A stretch of 64,000 bases of DNA from Saccharothrix tamanrassetensis. GTDB taxonomy: Bacteria > Actinomycetota > Actinomycetes > Mycobacteriales > Pseudonocardiaceae. Under the pieces are notes generated by a model. It was given only the letters and a program-made list of their open reading frames with translations. It searched no databases and had not been told where the DNA came from. The stretch is taken from contig NZ_JACHJN010000004.1 in NCBI RefSeq assembly GCF_014203665.1, forward strand, positions 124,001 through 188,000, given 5' to 3'. Below are positions 17,400 to 25,582 of the stretch, piece after piece. The position numbers were made by a program, and so were the translations under genes. Within the stretch, counting starts at the first letter, position 1. The number at the start of each line of letters is the position of its first letter.

Positions 17400-18905
17400 A
17401 TGAAACGACTGATAGCGGCCGTAACCATGAGCACAGCCGCCGAACTGGCAGGAATCGGCTTGATGGTCACCGCCGTGTGGCTGATCATGCGAGCAGCGGA
17501 CCAACCCCCACTATCCGCACTGACAGTCGCAATCGTCACCGTCCGAACCCTGGCCATCGCCCGCGGCACCCTGCGCTACGTCGAACGCTTGACCAGCCAC
17601 GACGCGGTCCTGCGCGGCATGGTGGAACTCCGCGGCCGGATCTACGACTCCCTCGTGAAACGTCCACCCCCACTGCGCAGCGGCGACGCCCTGACCCGCC
17701 TGGTCTCCGACGTGGACGCCCTGCAAGACGCCATCCTCCGATGCCTGCTCCCCGCCGCCACAGCCACCCTGGTCGGAGTGATCGCACTAGCCGCCACCGG
17801 ATTCCCGCTCCCCCTGATCACGGGCCTGATCCTGGCAGTCCTACTGATTCCCTTGAGCGCCTACGCCCTGGCAGCCGAACACCTTCGGACCCTGGCCCCG
17901 CTACGCGCCGACCTGGCCGACCGAACCGTCACCCTCCGCGAAGGCGCAGCCGAGCTGACCGCCTTCGGCGCGATGGAACACCAACTGACCCGCACCGCCT
18001 CCGTCATCGACGATTTGGCAGCACGTGAAAAGCGCGCATCGATCGTCACGGCCGCACTGACCGCCCTCGCTGTGGCAACCCAGTTCGGCACCGCGCTGAC
18101 ACTGTTGATCCAAGGCTCCCCCGCACACATCGTGCTGGGCGCAGTAGCAACCCTGGAACTGACGATCCCGCTCACCGCCGCAGCCCAACGATGGGCCGAG
18201 ATACGCGGCTCCCTGTCCCGCGTCGAGGAAGTGCTGACACCCCGACCGGAACCCGCCCGCACGCCCCCGCCGCTGCACATCGAACCCGGCAAGAGGATCG
18301 GCATCGTCGGCCCCAGCGGCGCCGGCAAGAGCACCCTTCTCCGCAGCATCGCAGCCGCACACCCCGGCGCAGCGAAGGGAGCACTGGCCGACGCGCACGT
18401 CTTCCACCGAACCGCACGGGTCAACGTCCAACTGGCCGACCCCGACGCAACCGAGGAACAACTCGACCACGTTGCCCGACTCGTGGACCTGGACGTCGAC
18501 TGGGACGCCGTCGTCGGCGAACAAGGCGACGAACTGTCCGGCGGACAACGGCAGCGACTCCTGCTGGCCCGCGCCCTACTCGCCAACCCGGACATCCTCC
18601 TCCTGGACGAACCAGTCGAAGGCCTCACCATCCACCACGGCGACGAGGTCCTGAGCCGCGTCCTGGGCCACGTCCGGACCCACGCGAAAACCGTCGTCCT
18701 GGTGACGCACCGCCTCGCACCACTACAAGACTTCGACGAGATCGTGGTCATCGAAGACGGCCGGATCACCCAACGCGGCACCCACGCCGAACTCACCACG
18801 ACCCCCGGCTACTACCAGGACCGCTGGAGTACCGAACACCTCGGAACCGACGCCGCTGGACGCTTCCCACGCCCTCACACACCCCAGATGAGCCACCCCA
18901 CCTAG
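17400..18905 (+). CDS. cydC: Thiol reductant ABC exporter, CydC-like half transporter
   Basis: A 501-residue half-transporter. The membrane domain is recognisable from LRYVERLTSHDAVLRGM (about residues 60-76). The ATPase has Walker A GPSGAGKST, signature ELSGGQRQR and Walker B ILLLDEPVEGL, but the segment between Walker A and the Q-loop is about 20-25 residues shorter than normal and the Q-loop Gln is not evident (LADAHVFHRT). ATG at 17400 has a GAAGG site and opens directly into helix 1. An earlier ATG at 17289 overlaps the cydD stop as ATGA and would add 37 residues encoded largely by the hairpin repeat region. Confidence 0.82.
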   Translation: MKRLIAAVTMSTAAELAGIGLMVTAVWLIMRAADQPPLSALTVAIVTVRTLAIARGTLRYVERLTSHDAVLRGMVELRGRIYDSLVKRPPPLRSGDALTRLVSDVDALQDAILRCLLPAATATLVGVIALAATGFPLPLITGLILAVLLIPLSAYALAAEHLRTLAPLRADLADRTVTLREGAAELTAFGAMEHQLTRTASVIDDLAAREKRASIVTAALTALAVATQFGTALTLLIQGSPAHIVLGAVATLELTIPLTAAAQRWAEIRGSLSRVEEVLTPRPEPARTPPPLHIEPGKRIGIVGPSGAGKSTLLRSIAAAHPGAAKGALADAHVFHRTARVNVQLADPDATEEQLDHVARLVDLDVDWDAVVGEQGDELSGGQRQRLLLARALLANPDILLLDEPVEGLTIHHGDEVLSRVLGHVRTHAKTVVLVTHRLAPLQDFDEIVVIEDGRITQRGTHAELTTTPGYYQDRWSTEHLGTDAAGRFPRPHTPQMSHPT

Positions 18906-18923
18906 GCCCCCGACCACCGCACA

Positions 18924-19793
18924 TCACGCCAACGCACGCAAAGCCCGCACCGGCGGCCTGGTACCCGCGATACCCGCCACCATCTCCACCACCTTGCGCG
19001 TCTGCCGCACCTGATGCGCCCGGAACACCTTCGCACCCAGGAACGCCGCCACCGACGTAGCGGCGAGCGTCCCGTCCACCCGGTCGTCCACGTCCGCGCC
19101 GAGCGTCTCCCCGACGAAGTCCTTGTTGGACAACGCCATCAACACCGGCCACCCCGTACCGACGAGCTCACCCAGCCGTCGCAACAACTCCAGCCCGTGC
19201 CAGGTGTTCTTCCCGAAGTCGTGCGTCGGGTCGATCAGCACCCCGGCACGCGGCACGCCGAGCGCCACCATCCGCTCCGCCCGTTCCACCAACTCCGCCA
19301 CCACGGCCGCCACGACGTCGTCGTAACGCACCCGGTGCGGGTCGGTGCGCGGCGCGAGCCCACCGGTGTGCGAGCACACGATGCCGACCCCGAACTCGGC
19401 CGCGACCTCCGCCAGCCGAGGGTCCGCGCCCGCCCACGTGTCGTTGATCAGGTCCGCCCCGACCGCGCAGACCGCACGACCGACCTCGTGCCGCCACGTG
19501 TCCACGCTGATCACCAGCGACGGGTGCCGCTCCCGCACCGCCGCCACGAACGGCACGACCCGTCGGGCCTCCTCGGCCGCATCCACCGCTTCGCCCTTGG
19601 ACCCGGCCTTCACACCACCGATGTCCACGACGTCCGCCCCGTCGGCCACGGCCCGGTCGACAGCCGCCATCGCGGCCTCGTCCTCGAAGGTGGACCCCTT
19701 GTCGTAGAACGAATCCCGCGTCCGGTTGACGATCGCCATCACCAGAGCGCGATCTTGGGCCACGTCACGCTCGCCGAACCGCATGCGAGCCAT
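18924..19793 (-). CDS. folP2: FolP2-type dihydropteroate synthase homologue
   Basis: A 289-residue TIM-barrel protein of the pterin-binding family: MAIVNRTRDSFYDKG, DIGGVKAGSKG, SVDTWR and AGADLINDTW are the usual motifs. It matches FolP2 (Rv1207), the paralogue that lacks proven dihydropteroate synthase activity in mycobacteria, from segments such as DFGKNTWHGLELLRRL and MALSNKDFVGETLG. The ATG at 19793 was chosen over an earlier one because it precedes the first strand. In mycobacteria its neighbour is gpgS; here its neighbour is the cyd island. Confidence 0.9.
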   Translation of the reverse strand: MARMRFGERDVAQDRALVMAIVNRTRDSFYDKGSTFEDEAAMAAVDRAVADGADVVDIGGVKAGSKGEAVDAAEEARRVVPFVAAVRERHPSLVISVDTWRHEVGRAVCAVGADLINDTWAGADPRLAEVAAEFGVGIVCSHTGGLAPRTDPHRVRYDDVVAAVVAELVERAERMVALGVPRAGVLIDPTHDFGKNTWHGLELLRRLGELVGTGWPVLMALSNKDFVGETLGADVDDRVDGTLAATSVAAFLGAKVFRAHQVRQTRKVVEMVAGIAGTRPPVRALRALA

Positions 19794-19813
19794 CGTCGCA
19801 CGCCCCACACTGC

Positions 19814-19829
19814 CGTGAACTGCGTCACA
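19814..19829. promoter_or_regulatory. CRP/GlxR-like site near folP2
   Basis: CGTGA-N6-TCACA, 21-36 bases upstream of the folP2 start. It is one of two such sites in the folP2/hydrolase divergent region. Confidence 0.4.
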
Positions 19830-19881
19830 CAGCATTGCTACTCACGAGTAGCGCTCTGATTTACTCCCCGGCAACACCGCA

Positions 19882-19897
19882 CGTGATCCGCGTCACG
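19882..19897. promoter_or_regulatory. CRP/GlxR-like site upstream of the secreted hydrolase
   Basis: CGTGA-TCCGCG-TCACG, a perfectly palindromic 5-bp half-site pair, 65-80 bases upstream of the hydrolase start. Confidence 0.45.
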
Positions 19898-19961
19898 ACC
19901 AAAGCCCCGACCAAGATCAAGGCCGAGGTGAGGTCCCGGGGTCACGGTCAAGGAGGACTGC

Positions 19962-21452
19962 GTGCGCCGGACACTCACCCTGCTGCTCATCGCCATCACC
20001 GGTCTGGTGCCGGCCCCACCCGCCCAGGCCGCGCCCGGCTTCGCGGTCAGCTACCAGACCATCCCCGGCCAGGGCGGCACGCCGCTCAAGGCGTTCGTCA
20101 TCGAGCCCACCGGTCGCGGCAGCGGCCCGTTCCCGCTGGTCGTGCTGCCGTCCAGCTGGGGCGTCAACAACATCGAGTACGTCGGCGCCGCCGCCAGACT
20201 GGCCTACCGGTCCGGCTACACCGTGATCAGCTACACCAGCCGGGGCTTCTACGACTCCGCGGGCGAGATCGACGTCGCCGGGCCGGACACCGTGGCCGAC
20301 GTGAGCCGGGTGATCGACTGGGGCATCGCGAACGCGGGCGGTGACGCCACCAGGGTCGGCGTCGGCGGGATCTCCTACGGCGCGGGGCAGTCCCTGCTCG
20401 CCGCCGCGGCCGACCCGCGCATCAAGGCCGTGACGGCGCTGAGCACGTGGACCGACCTGGCCCGCTCGCTCTACCCGAACGAGACCGTCAGCTCGCAGGG
20501 CGTGGAGCTGCTGCTCGCGGCGGGCCACCTCACCGGGCGCCCCGGCCCGGTCCTGCGGGAGGCCGAGGCCGCGTACCGGGAGAACCGGTTCGCCGACGTG
20601 CTGCCCATCTCGCCGCCCCGCTCGCCCGCGTCCAAGGTGGACTCCATCGAGGCCGCCGTGCTGATCGGCAACGCCTGGAACGACGGTCTCTTCCCGCCCG
20701 GTCAGGTCACCGACTTCTTCCAGCAGCTCACCGGCCCCAAGCGCCTGATGCTCTCCCCCGGCGACCACACCACCGCCGAGCTGTTCGGTGCGGCCGGTCT
20801 GCCCAACGAAGTCTGGGACGCCGCCGGCCGCTGGTTCGACCACCACCTGCGCGGCGTCGACAACGGCATCGACCGGGAAGCCCCGGTGCAGCTCAAGCCG
20901 AACAACGGGGGCGCTTGGCGCGGCTACCCGTCGTGGCAGGCCGTCACCACGAAGACCTCCACCACCGCGCTCACCGAGGACCGCATCAGCGCAGGTCGGC
21001 CGACCATCGCGGAAAGCGGCACGGTCATGGTCAGCGGCGCTCTCCAGGGCTTCCTGAACATCCCCACCGGTGTCTCCACTCCCCTGGTCGACCGGGGTGC
21101 GGCGTCCGTGTGGCGCGGTCCGGTCGAGTGGAGCGGCACGACCGTCGGCGGCACGCCCCGAGTGCACCTGAACGTCACCACCACGGCCGCCAAGACCACG
21201 CTGTTCGCGTACCTGTACGAGGTCAACGCACTCGGGCTGGGCGCTCTGGTGACGCACAAGCCGGTGACGCTGGCCGGCGCGGGCACCCGCACGCTCGACC
21301 TGGACCTGGAGCCGACGGTGTGGAACGTGGCCGCCGGCAACCGCCTGGTGCTGGTCGTGGACACCGTCGACCTGCGCTACGGCGGGACGAGCCGGATCGG
21401 GACCGGCGTCACGTTCGGCGCGGACTCCTGGCTGCAGGTCCCGCGAAGCTGA
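19962..21452 (+). CDS. Secreted CocE/NonD-type alpha/beta hydrolase
   Basis: A 496-residue exported hydrolase. The Sec signal peptide runs through TLLLIAITGLVPAPPAQAA with cleavage after about residue 24. The nucleophile elbow is GVGGISYGAGQS (Ser in G-x-S-x-G, about residue 133), and the acid and His are likely in NAWNDGLFPPGQ and SPGDHTTAEL. The last ~150 residues form the jelly-roll domain of the X-Pro dipeptidyl peptidase/CocE class. The GTG start has AAGGAGG six bases upstream. Substrate is unknown: esters or X-Pro peptides are family possibilities. Confidence 0.85.
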   Translation: MRRTLTLLLIAITGLVPAPPAQAAPGFAVSYQTIPGQGGTPLKAFVIEPTGRGSGPFPLVVLPSSWGVNNIEYVGAAARLAYRSGYTVISYTSRGFYDSAGEIDVAGPDTVADVSRVIDWGIANAGGDATRVGVGGISYGAGQSLLAAAADPRIKAVTALSTWTDLARSLYPNETVSSQGVELLLAAGHLTGRPGPVLREAEAAYRENRFADVLPISPPRSPASKVDSIEAAVLIGNAWNDGLFPPGQVTDFFQQLTGPKRLMLSPGDHTTAELFGAAGLPNEVWDAAGRWFDHHLRGVDNGIDREAPVQLKPNNGGAWRGYPSWQAVTTKTSTTALTEDRISAGRPTIAESGTVMVSGALQGFLNIPTGVSTPLVDRGAASVWRGPVEWSGTTVGGTPRVHLNVTTTAAKTTLFAYLYEVNALGLGALVTHKPVTLAGAGTRTLDLDLEPTVWNVAAGNRLVLVVDTVDLRYGGTSRIGTGVTFGADSWLQVPRS

Positions 21453-21487
21453 CCGCAGCCCGCCGGGATTCCTGACAGGATCGCGGC

Positions 21488-21859
21488 ATGGAATTGCAGT
21501 CGCCGTTCACCATCACCCGCTGGGACGAGAAGATCGCGGACGAGACCGAGCCCAAGCTCGGTCGCGTCCAGGTCGACAAGACCTACACCGGGGCGTTCGA
21601 GGGCACCAGCACGGCCGAGCTGGTCACCTGCCAGCCGACCGAGGAGTCGGCCGGCTACGTGGCCATCGAGAAGTTCCAGGGCACGCTGGAGGGACGCACC
21701 GGCGCGTTCGTGTTCCAGCACGCCGGCGTCATCTCGGGCACCACCGCCGAGAACTACGGCAAGATCATCCCGGACTCCGGCAGCGGCGAACTGGCCGGCA
21801 TCACCGGCACCGTCAAGCTGGAGCACGAGCTGATCACCCTGGACTACCAGCTGGGCTGA
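21488..21859 (+). CDS. DUF3224-domain protein
   Basis: A 123-residue protein that fits the DUF3224 family: SPFTITRWDEKIADE at the start, GRVQVDKTYTGAFEGTSTAE, then YVAIEKFQGTLEGRTGAFV and SGSGELAGITGTVKL towards the end. The fold is thought to be an allene-oxide-cyclase-like barrel. Function unknown. It stands 35 bases after the hydrolase gene, possibly in the same transcript, and is followed by a strong hairpin. Confidence 0.8.
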   Translation: MELQSPFTITRWDEKIADETEPKLGRVQVDKTYTGAFEGTSTAELVTCQPTEESAGYVAIEKFQGTLEGRTGAFVFQHAGVISGTTAENYGKIIPDSGSGELAGITGTVKLEHELITLDYQLG

Positions 21860-21866
21860 CCTCGCC

Positions 21867-21901
21867 GCCGAGCCCTCCCCGTGCCACGGGCAGGGCTCGG
21901 C
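21867..21901. terminator. Bidirectional hairpin between DUF3224 and LOG genes
   Basis: GCCGAGCCCT pairs with AGGGCTCGGC (10 bp) around a further CCCGTG/CACGGG-type inner stem. It sits between convergent genes, 7 bases past the DUF3224 stop. Confidence 0.65.
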
Positions 21902-21969
21902 GAACCCCGGGTCAACCCGGACCAGCCCTCAGCCACCCGGAATCGGCCACCTGGGATCAGCCACCCGGA

Positions 21970-22506
21970 TCAGACCGCGCAGGCGTCCAACGCCGCCCGC
22001 ACGTCGTCCGTCACCACCAGCGAGTCCAACGCGAACCTCGACACGAACCCCCGGCTGTGCAACTCGGCCAGCCACTCCAACAACCCCCGGTAGTGGCCGT
22101 CCACGTCCAGCAGCACCACGGGCTTGCCGTGCAGCGCCAGCACCCGCGACGTCCACACCTCGAACAGCTCCTCGCAGGTGCCGATGCCGCCCGGCAACGC
22201 CAGGAACGCGTCCCCGTGCGCCTCCATCAACGCCTTGCGGTCCCGCATGGAGTCGACCACCAGCAGTTCGTCCGAGCCCCGGTCCGCCCACTCCACGTCC
22301 ACCAGCGCGCGCGGGATGACGCCGGTGGTGTGCGCGCCGCCCTCCCGTGCCGCCGTCGCCAGCGCGCCCATCATGGACGTCCGGCCGCCGCCCCACGCCA
22401 ACGACCAGCCCCGACGCGCGATCTCCGCACCCACCTCGGCGGCCAGCGCCAGGTACGACTCCGGGACGGTCTGCCGCGATCCGCAGTAGACGGTGACGGT
22501 GGTCAA
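21970..22506 (-). CDS. LOG-family protein, short paralogue
   Basis: A 178-residue Rossmann-fold protein of the LOG (lonely guy) family, whose characterised members release free cytokinin bases from nucleoside 5'-monophosphates. The signature PGGIGTCEELFEVWT (about residues 101-115) holds the PGGxGTxxE motif; the N terminus is TTVTVYCGSRQ and WGGGRTSMMGALA binds phosphate. The proposed start is a TTG overlapping the stop of the upstream LOG gene (TTGA). It is the second of two LOG genes in tandem. Confidence 0.85.
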   Translation of the reverse strand: MTTVTVYCGSRQTVPESYLALAAEVGAEIARRGWSLAWGGGRTSMMGALATAAREGGAHTTGVIPRALVDVEWADRGSDELLVVDSMRDRKALMEAHGDAFLALPGGIGTCEELFEVWTSRVLALHGKPVVLLDVDGHYRGLLEWLAELHSRGFVSRFALDSLVVTDDVRAALDACAV

Positions 22507-23273
22507 TGCGCGTCCGCCCACGCCTGGTGCGCCTCGTTGACCACCCGCACGGCGTCGTCGATGTCGTCGGTCAGGTGCAGCAGCGCCAGGTCCTTGGCGC
22601 CGACCTTGCCGCTCTCCAGCACCGAGCTCTTCACCCAGTCGTAGAGGCCCTGCCAGTAGTCCTTGCCGAACAGCACCACCGGGAACTTGGTGACCTTCTT
22701 GGTCTGCACCAGGGTCAGCGCCTCGAACAGCTCGTCCAGCGTGCCGAACCCGCCGGGCAGGCAGATGAACGCCTGCGAGTACTTGATGAACATGGTCTTG
22801 CGGACGAAGAAGTAGCGGAAGTTCACGCCCAGGTCGACCCACGGGTTCAGGCCCTGCTCGAACGGCAGCTCGATGCCCAGCCCGACGGAGAACCCGCCCG
22901 CCTCCGAACAGCCCCGGTTCACCGCCTCCATCACGCCCGGACCGCCGCCGGTGATCACCGCGAACCCGGCCTCGGCCAGCGCGCCGCCGAGCTTGCGGCC
23001 CGCCTCGTACTCGGGGTGGTCGCGGCCGGTGCGCGCGGAGCCGAACACGGTCACCGCGCTGGGCACCTCGGCCAGCGCGCCGAAGCCCTCCACGAACTCG
23101 GCCTGGATCCGCAGCACCCGCCACGGGTCGGTGTGCACCCAGTCCGTCGGGCCACGCGAGTCCAGCAGCCGCTGATCTGTGGTGGTCAACTCCTCCCGGC
23201 GTCGGCGGCGCAGGACGACCGGTCCGCGCTGCTTCTCCCTGGGGTGCTCGTCGACGCCGTTCTGGTCACTCAT
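22503..23273 (-). CDS. LOG-family protein, long paralogue
   Basis: A 256-residue TIGR00730-type protein. After a ~65-residue basic, charged extension (RRRRREEL) come VTVFGSARTGRDHPEY, ITGGGPGVMEAVNRGC (about residues 108-123) and the catalytic signature CLPGGFGTLDELFEALT. The extension and the sequence differences from the short paralogue suggest a distinct subfamily. It starts 22 bases from the dapE stop, so dapE-LOG-LOG may be one transcript. Rv1205 of M. tuberculosis is a LOG protein in the same neighbourhood. Confidence 0.85.
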   Translation of the reverse strand: MSDQNGVDEHPREKQRGPVVLRRRRREELTTTDQRLLDSRGPTDWVHTDPWRVLRIQAEFVEGFGALAEVPSAVTVFGSARTGRDHPEYEAGRKLGGALAEAGFAVITGGGPGVMEAVNRGCSEAGGFSVGLGIELPFEQGLNPWVDLGVNFRYFFVRKTMFIKYSQAFICLPGGFGTLDELFEALTLVQTKKVTKFPVVLFGKDYWQGLYDWVKSSVLESGKVGAKDLALLHLTDDIDDAVRVVNEAHQAWADAH

Positions 23274-23295
23274 TGGCGCGAGTCTATCTCCGTGG

Positions 23296-24363
23296 TCAGC
23301 CGTGATTGAGGAAGCGACGCAACACTTCCCGGCACTGTTGGATCTGGTTCACCGGAACGTTCTCCTGCCGGGTGTGGGCGAGCGTCGGGTCACCGGGGCC
23401 GAAGTTCACCGCGGGCATCCCGAGCGCCGCGAACCGCGCCACGTCGGTCCAGCCGAGCTTGGCCACGGGCGTGCCGCCGGCGGCCCGGACCAGCTCCTGC
23501 GCGGCCTCGGTGTGCAGGCCGGGCAACGCGCCCGCGGAGCGGTCGGTCACGGTGAAGTCGAAGCCCTCGAACACCTCGCGCAGGTGCTGTTCGGCCTGCT
23601 CCGGTGTCCGGTCCGGGGCGAACCGGTGGTTCACGGTCAGCACGCACTCGTCCGGCACGACGTTGCCCGCGACCCCGCCCGCGATCTTCACCGCCTGCAG
23701 GCCTTCCCGGTAGACGCAGCCGTCGATGTCGACCGTGCGGGCCTGGTAGGCCTCCAGCCTGCCCAGCGCCTCGCCGACGGCGTGGATCGCGTTCACGCCC
23801 ATCCACCCGCGCGCGGTGTGGGCGCGGGTGCCGGAGGTCCGCAGCTCGATCCGCATGGTGCCCTGGCAGCCGGCCTCGACCGCGGCGTTCGACGGCTCGC
23901 AGACGATCGCGAGGTCCGCGTCCAGCCACTGCCGGAGCTCGCGCTCGATGCGGCCCAGGCCGTTGCGCACGGCTTCGACCTCTTCGCAGTCGTAGAACAC
24001 GAAGGTCAGGTCGTAGCGGGGGTCGTCGGTGGTCGCGGCGAGGTTGAGCATCACCGCGACGCCGCCCTTCATGTCGCACGTGCCGAGGCCGTGCAGGACG
24101 CCGTCCTCCAGCCGGGACGGCAGGTTGTCGTTCACCGGCACCGTGTCCAGGTGGCCCGCGAGGATCACCCGCCGGGGCAGCCCCAGGGTGGTCCGCGCCA
24201 GCACGGCGTTGCCGGATCGCACCACCTCCAGCGACGTCTGCTCCCGCAGCGAGCGTTCCACCAGGTCCGCGATGTCCGCTTCGTCGCCGGAGACGCTGGG
24301 GACGTCCACCAGCGCGGCGGTCAGCTCGACGGGATCGGCAGCGAGGTGCAAGGTGTCGGCCAC
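23296..24363 (-). CDS. dapE: Succinyl-diaminopimelate desuccinylase
   Basis: A 355-residue zinc peptidase-family (M20) enzyme that releases succinate from N-succinyl-LL-diaminopimelate, giving LL-diaminopimelate for lysine and peptidoglycan. Metal ligands and catalytic residues are visible: [10 protein letters not shown] (His, Asp), GTCDMKGG (Asp), FYDCEEVEA (catalytic Glu pair), and the C-terminal [17 protein letters not shown] (His). GTG at 24363 is the proposed start; another GTG lies three codons upstream. It is divergent from dapD with only 25 bases between the start codons, as with Rv1201c/Rv1202. Confidence 0.95.
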   Translation of the reverse strand: MADTLHLAADPVELTAALVDVPSVSGDEADIADLVERSLREQTSLEVVRSGNAVLARTTLGLPRRVILAGHLDTVPVNDNLPSRLEDGVLHGLGTCDMKGGVAVMLNLAATTDDPRYDLTFVFYDCEEVEAVRNGLGRIERELRQWLDADLAIVCEPSNAAVEAGCQGTMRIELRTSGTRAHTARGWMGVNAIHAVGEALGRLEAYQARTVDIDGCVYREGLQAVKIAGGVAGNVVPDECVLTVNHRFAPDRTPEQAEQHLREVFEGFDFTVTDRSAGALPGLHTEAAQELVRAAGGTPVAKLGWTDVARFAALGMPAVNFGPGDPTLAHTRQENVPVNQIQQCREVLRRFLNHG

Positions 24364-24388
24364 CCCCGGCACGTTACCGTTGGCACCC

Positions 24389-25360
24389 GTGAGCACCGCA
24401 GACCCCACCGGCGCGTACGGCGTCGGACTCGCCACCGTCACCTCATCCGGCGCTGTGCTGGACACCTGGTTCCCGTCGCCGAAGCTCGGCGCGACCGAAG
24501 CGGGCACCGTCCGGCTGTCCGCCGCCGAGGTCGCCGCCGAACTCGGCGAGGCCGCCGCCAAGCAGCTCGGCTTCGACGCCGACCGCGACGTGGAGGTCGT
24601 CGGCGTGCGGGTGGGCATCGGCGCGCTGACCGACGCGCCCGCCGACACCTACGACGTCTACCTGCGCCTGCACCTGCTGTCGTGCCGCCTGGTCAAGCCG
24701 CACGGCCAGAGCCTGGACGGCATCTTCGGCCTGCTGAGCAACGTCGTGTGGACCAACTACGGCCCGTGCGCGGTGGAGGACTTCGAGGAGACCCGCGTCA
24801 AGCTCCGCGCGCGCGGCCCGGTGACCGTGTACGGCGTCGACAAGTTCCCGCGCATGGTCGACTACGTGGTCCCGACCGGCGTGCGCATCGCCGACGCCGA
24901 CCGCGTCCGGCTGGGCGCGCACCTGTCGTCCGGCACGACCGTGATGCACGAGGGCTTCGTCAACTTCAACGCCGGCACGCTCGGCGCGTCCATGGTCGAA
25001 GGCCGCATCTCCGCGGGTGTGCTGGTCGGTGACGGCTCGGACATCGGCGGCGGCGCGTCGGTGATGGGCACGCTGTCCGGCGGCGGCAAGGAGGTCATCT
25101 CCATCGGCGAGCGCTGCCTGATCGGCGCGAACGGCGGCGTCGGCATCTCGCTCGGCGACGACTGCGTGGTGGAGGCGGGCCTCTACATCACCGCCGGCAC
25201 CAAGATCACCGCCGACGACGGCACGGTGGTCAAGGGCTCCGCGCTCTCCGGCGTGCCGAACCTGCTGTTCATCCGCGACTCGACCACCGGGGCGGTGAAG
25301 GTCAAGCCCCGCAAGGGCACCGGCGTCGAGCTGAACGCGGCACTGCACTCGAACGACTGA
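24389..25360 (+). CDS. dapD: Tetrahydrodipicolinate N-succinyltransferase
   Basis: A 323-residue actinobacterial-type DapD that succinylates tetrahydrodipicolinate using succinyl-CoA, the committed step of the succinylase lysine branch. The left-handed beta-helix is seen in [20 protein letters not shown] and [20 protein letters not shown] (about residues 170-225), with the C-terminal [13 protein letters not shown]. Length matches Rv1201c. The GTG at 24389 is the first start after the dapE divergent start. The stop codon directly abuts the stop of the small convergent frame at 25361. Confidence 0.95.
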   Translation: MSTADPTGAYGVGLATVTSSGAVLDTWFPSPKLGATEAGTVRLSAAEVAAELGEAAAKQLGFDADRDVEVVGVRVGIGALTDAPADTYDVYLRLHLLSCRLVKPHGQSLDGIFGLLSNVVWTNYGPCAVEDFEETRVKLRARGPVTVYGVDKFPRMVDYVVPTGVRIADADRVRLGAHLSSGTTVMHEGFVNFNAGTLGASMVEGRISAGVLVGDGSDIGGGASVMGTLSGGGKEVISIGERCLIGANGGVGISLGDDCVVEAGLYITAGTKITADDGTVVKGSALSGVPNLLFIRDSTTGAVKVKPRKGTGVELNAALHSND

Positions 25361-25582
25361 TCAGGCCGGTCGGGGACGCTCGTCGGGCGTCCCCGACCGC
25401 CACCGGAACCCGGCGTCGCCGTGCGGCGCCGGCCGACCGCCCACCGCCTCGCCGGCGCCCACCGCCACGAAGGCCGGCCTGGTGGGAGCGGCGAGGAACA
25501 CCCGGTGGTCCACTCCGGCGCACCGCGAAACCGCCGCGTCGAGCAGCTCTTCGTCACCCTGCGCCCGTCGGACGACCCGCAC
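25361..25582 (-). CDS. Hypothetical 73-residue protein after dapC
   Basis: A short frame that begins with GTG immediately after the dapC stop codon (TGAGTG) and ends one base from the dapD stop. Its third codon positions are strongly G/C, as in the real genes around it, and its middle reads DHRVFLAAPTRPAFVAVGAGEA. No family was recognised. It may be a genuine translationally re-initiated peptide or only a chance open frame in the 222-base space between dapC and dapD, which otherwise holds nothing. Confidence 0.45.
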   Translation of the reverse strand: MRVVRRAQGDEELLDAAVSRCAGVDHRVFLAAPTRPAFVAVGAGEAVGGRPAPHGDAGFRWRSGTPDERPRPA

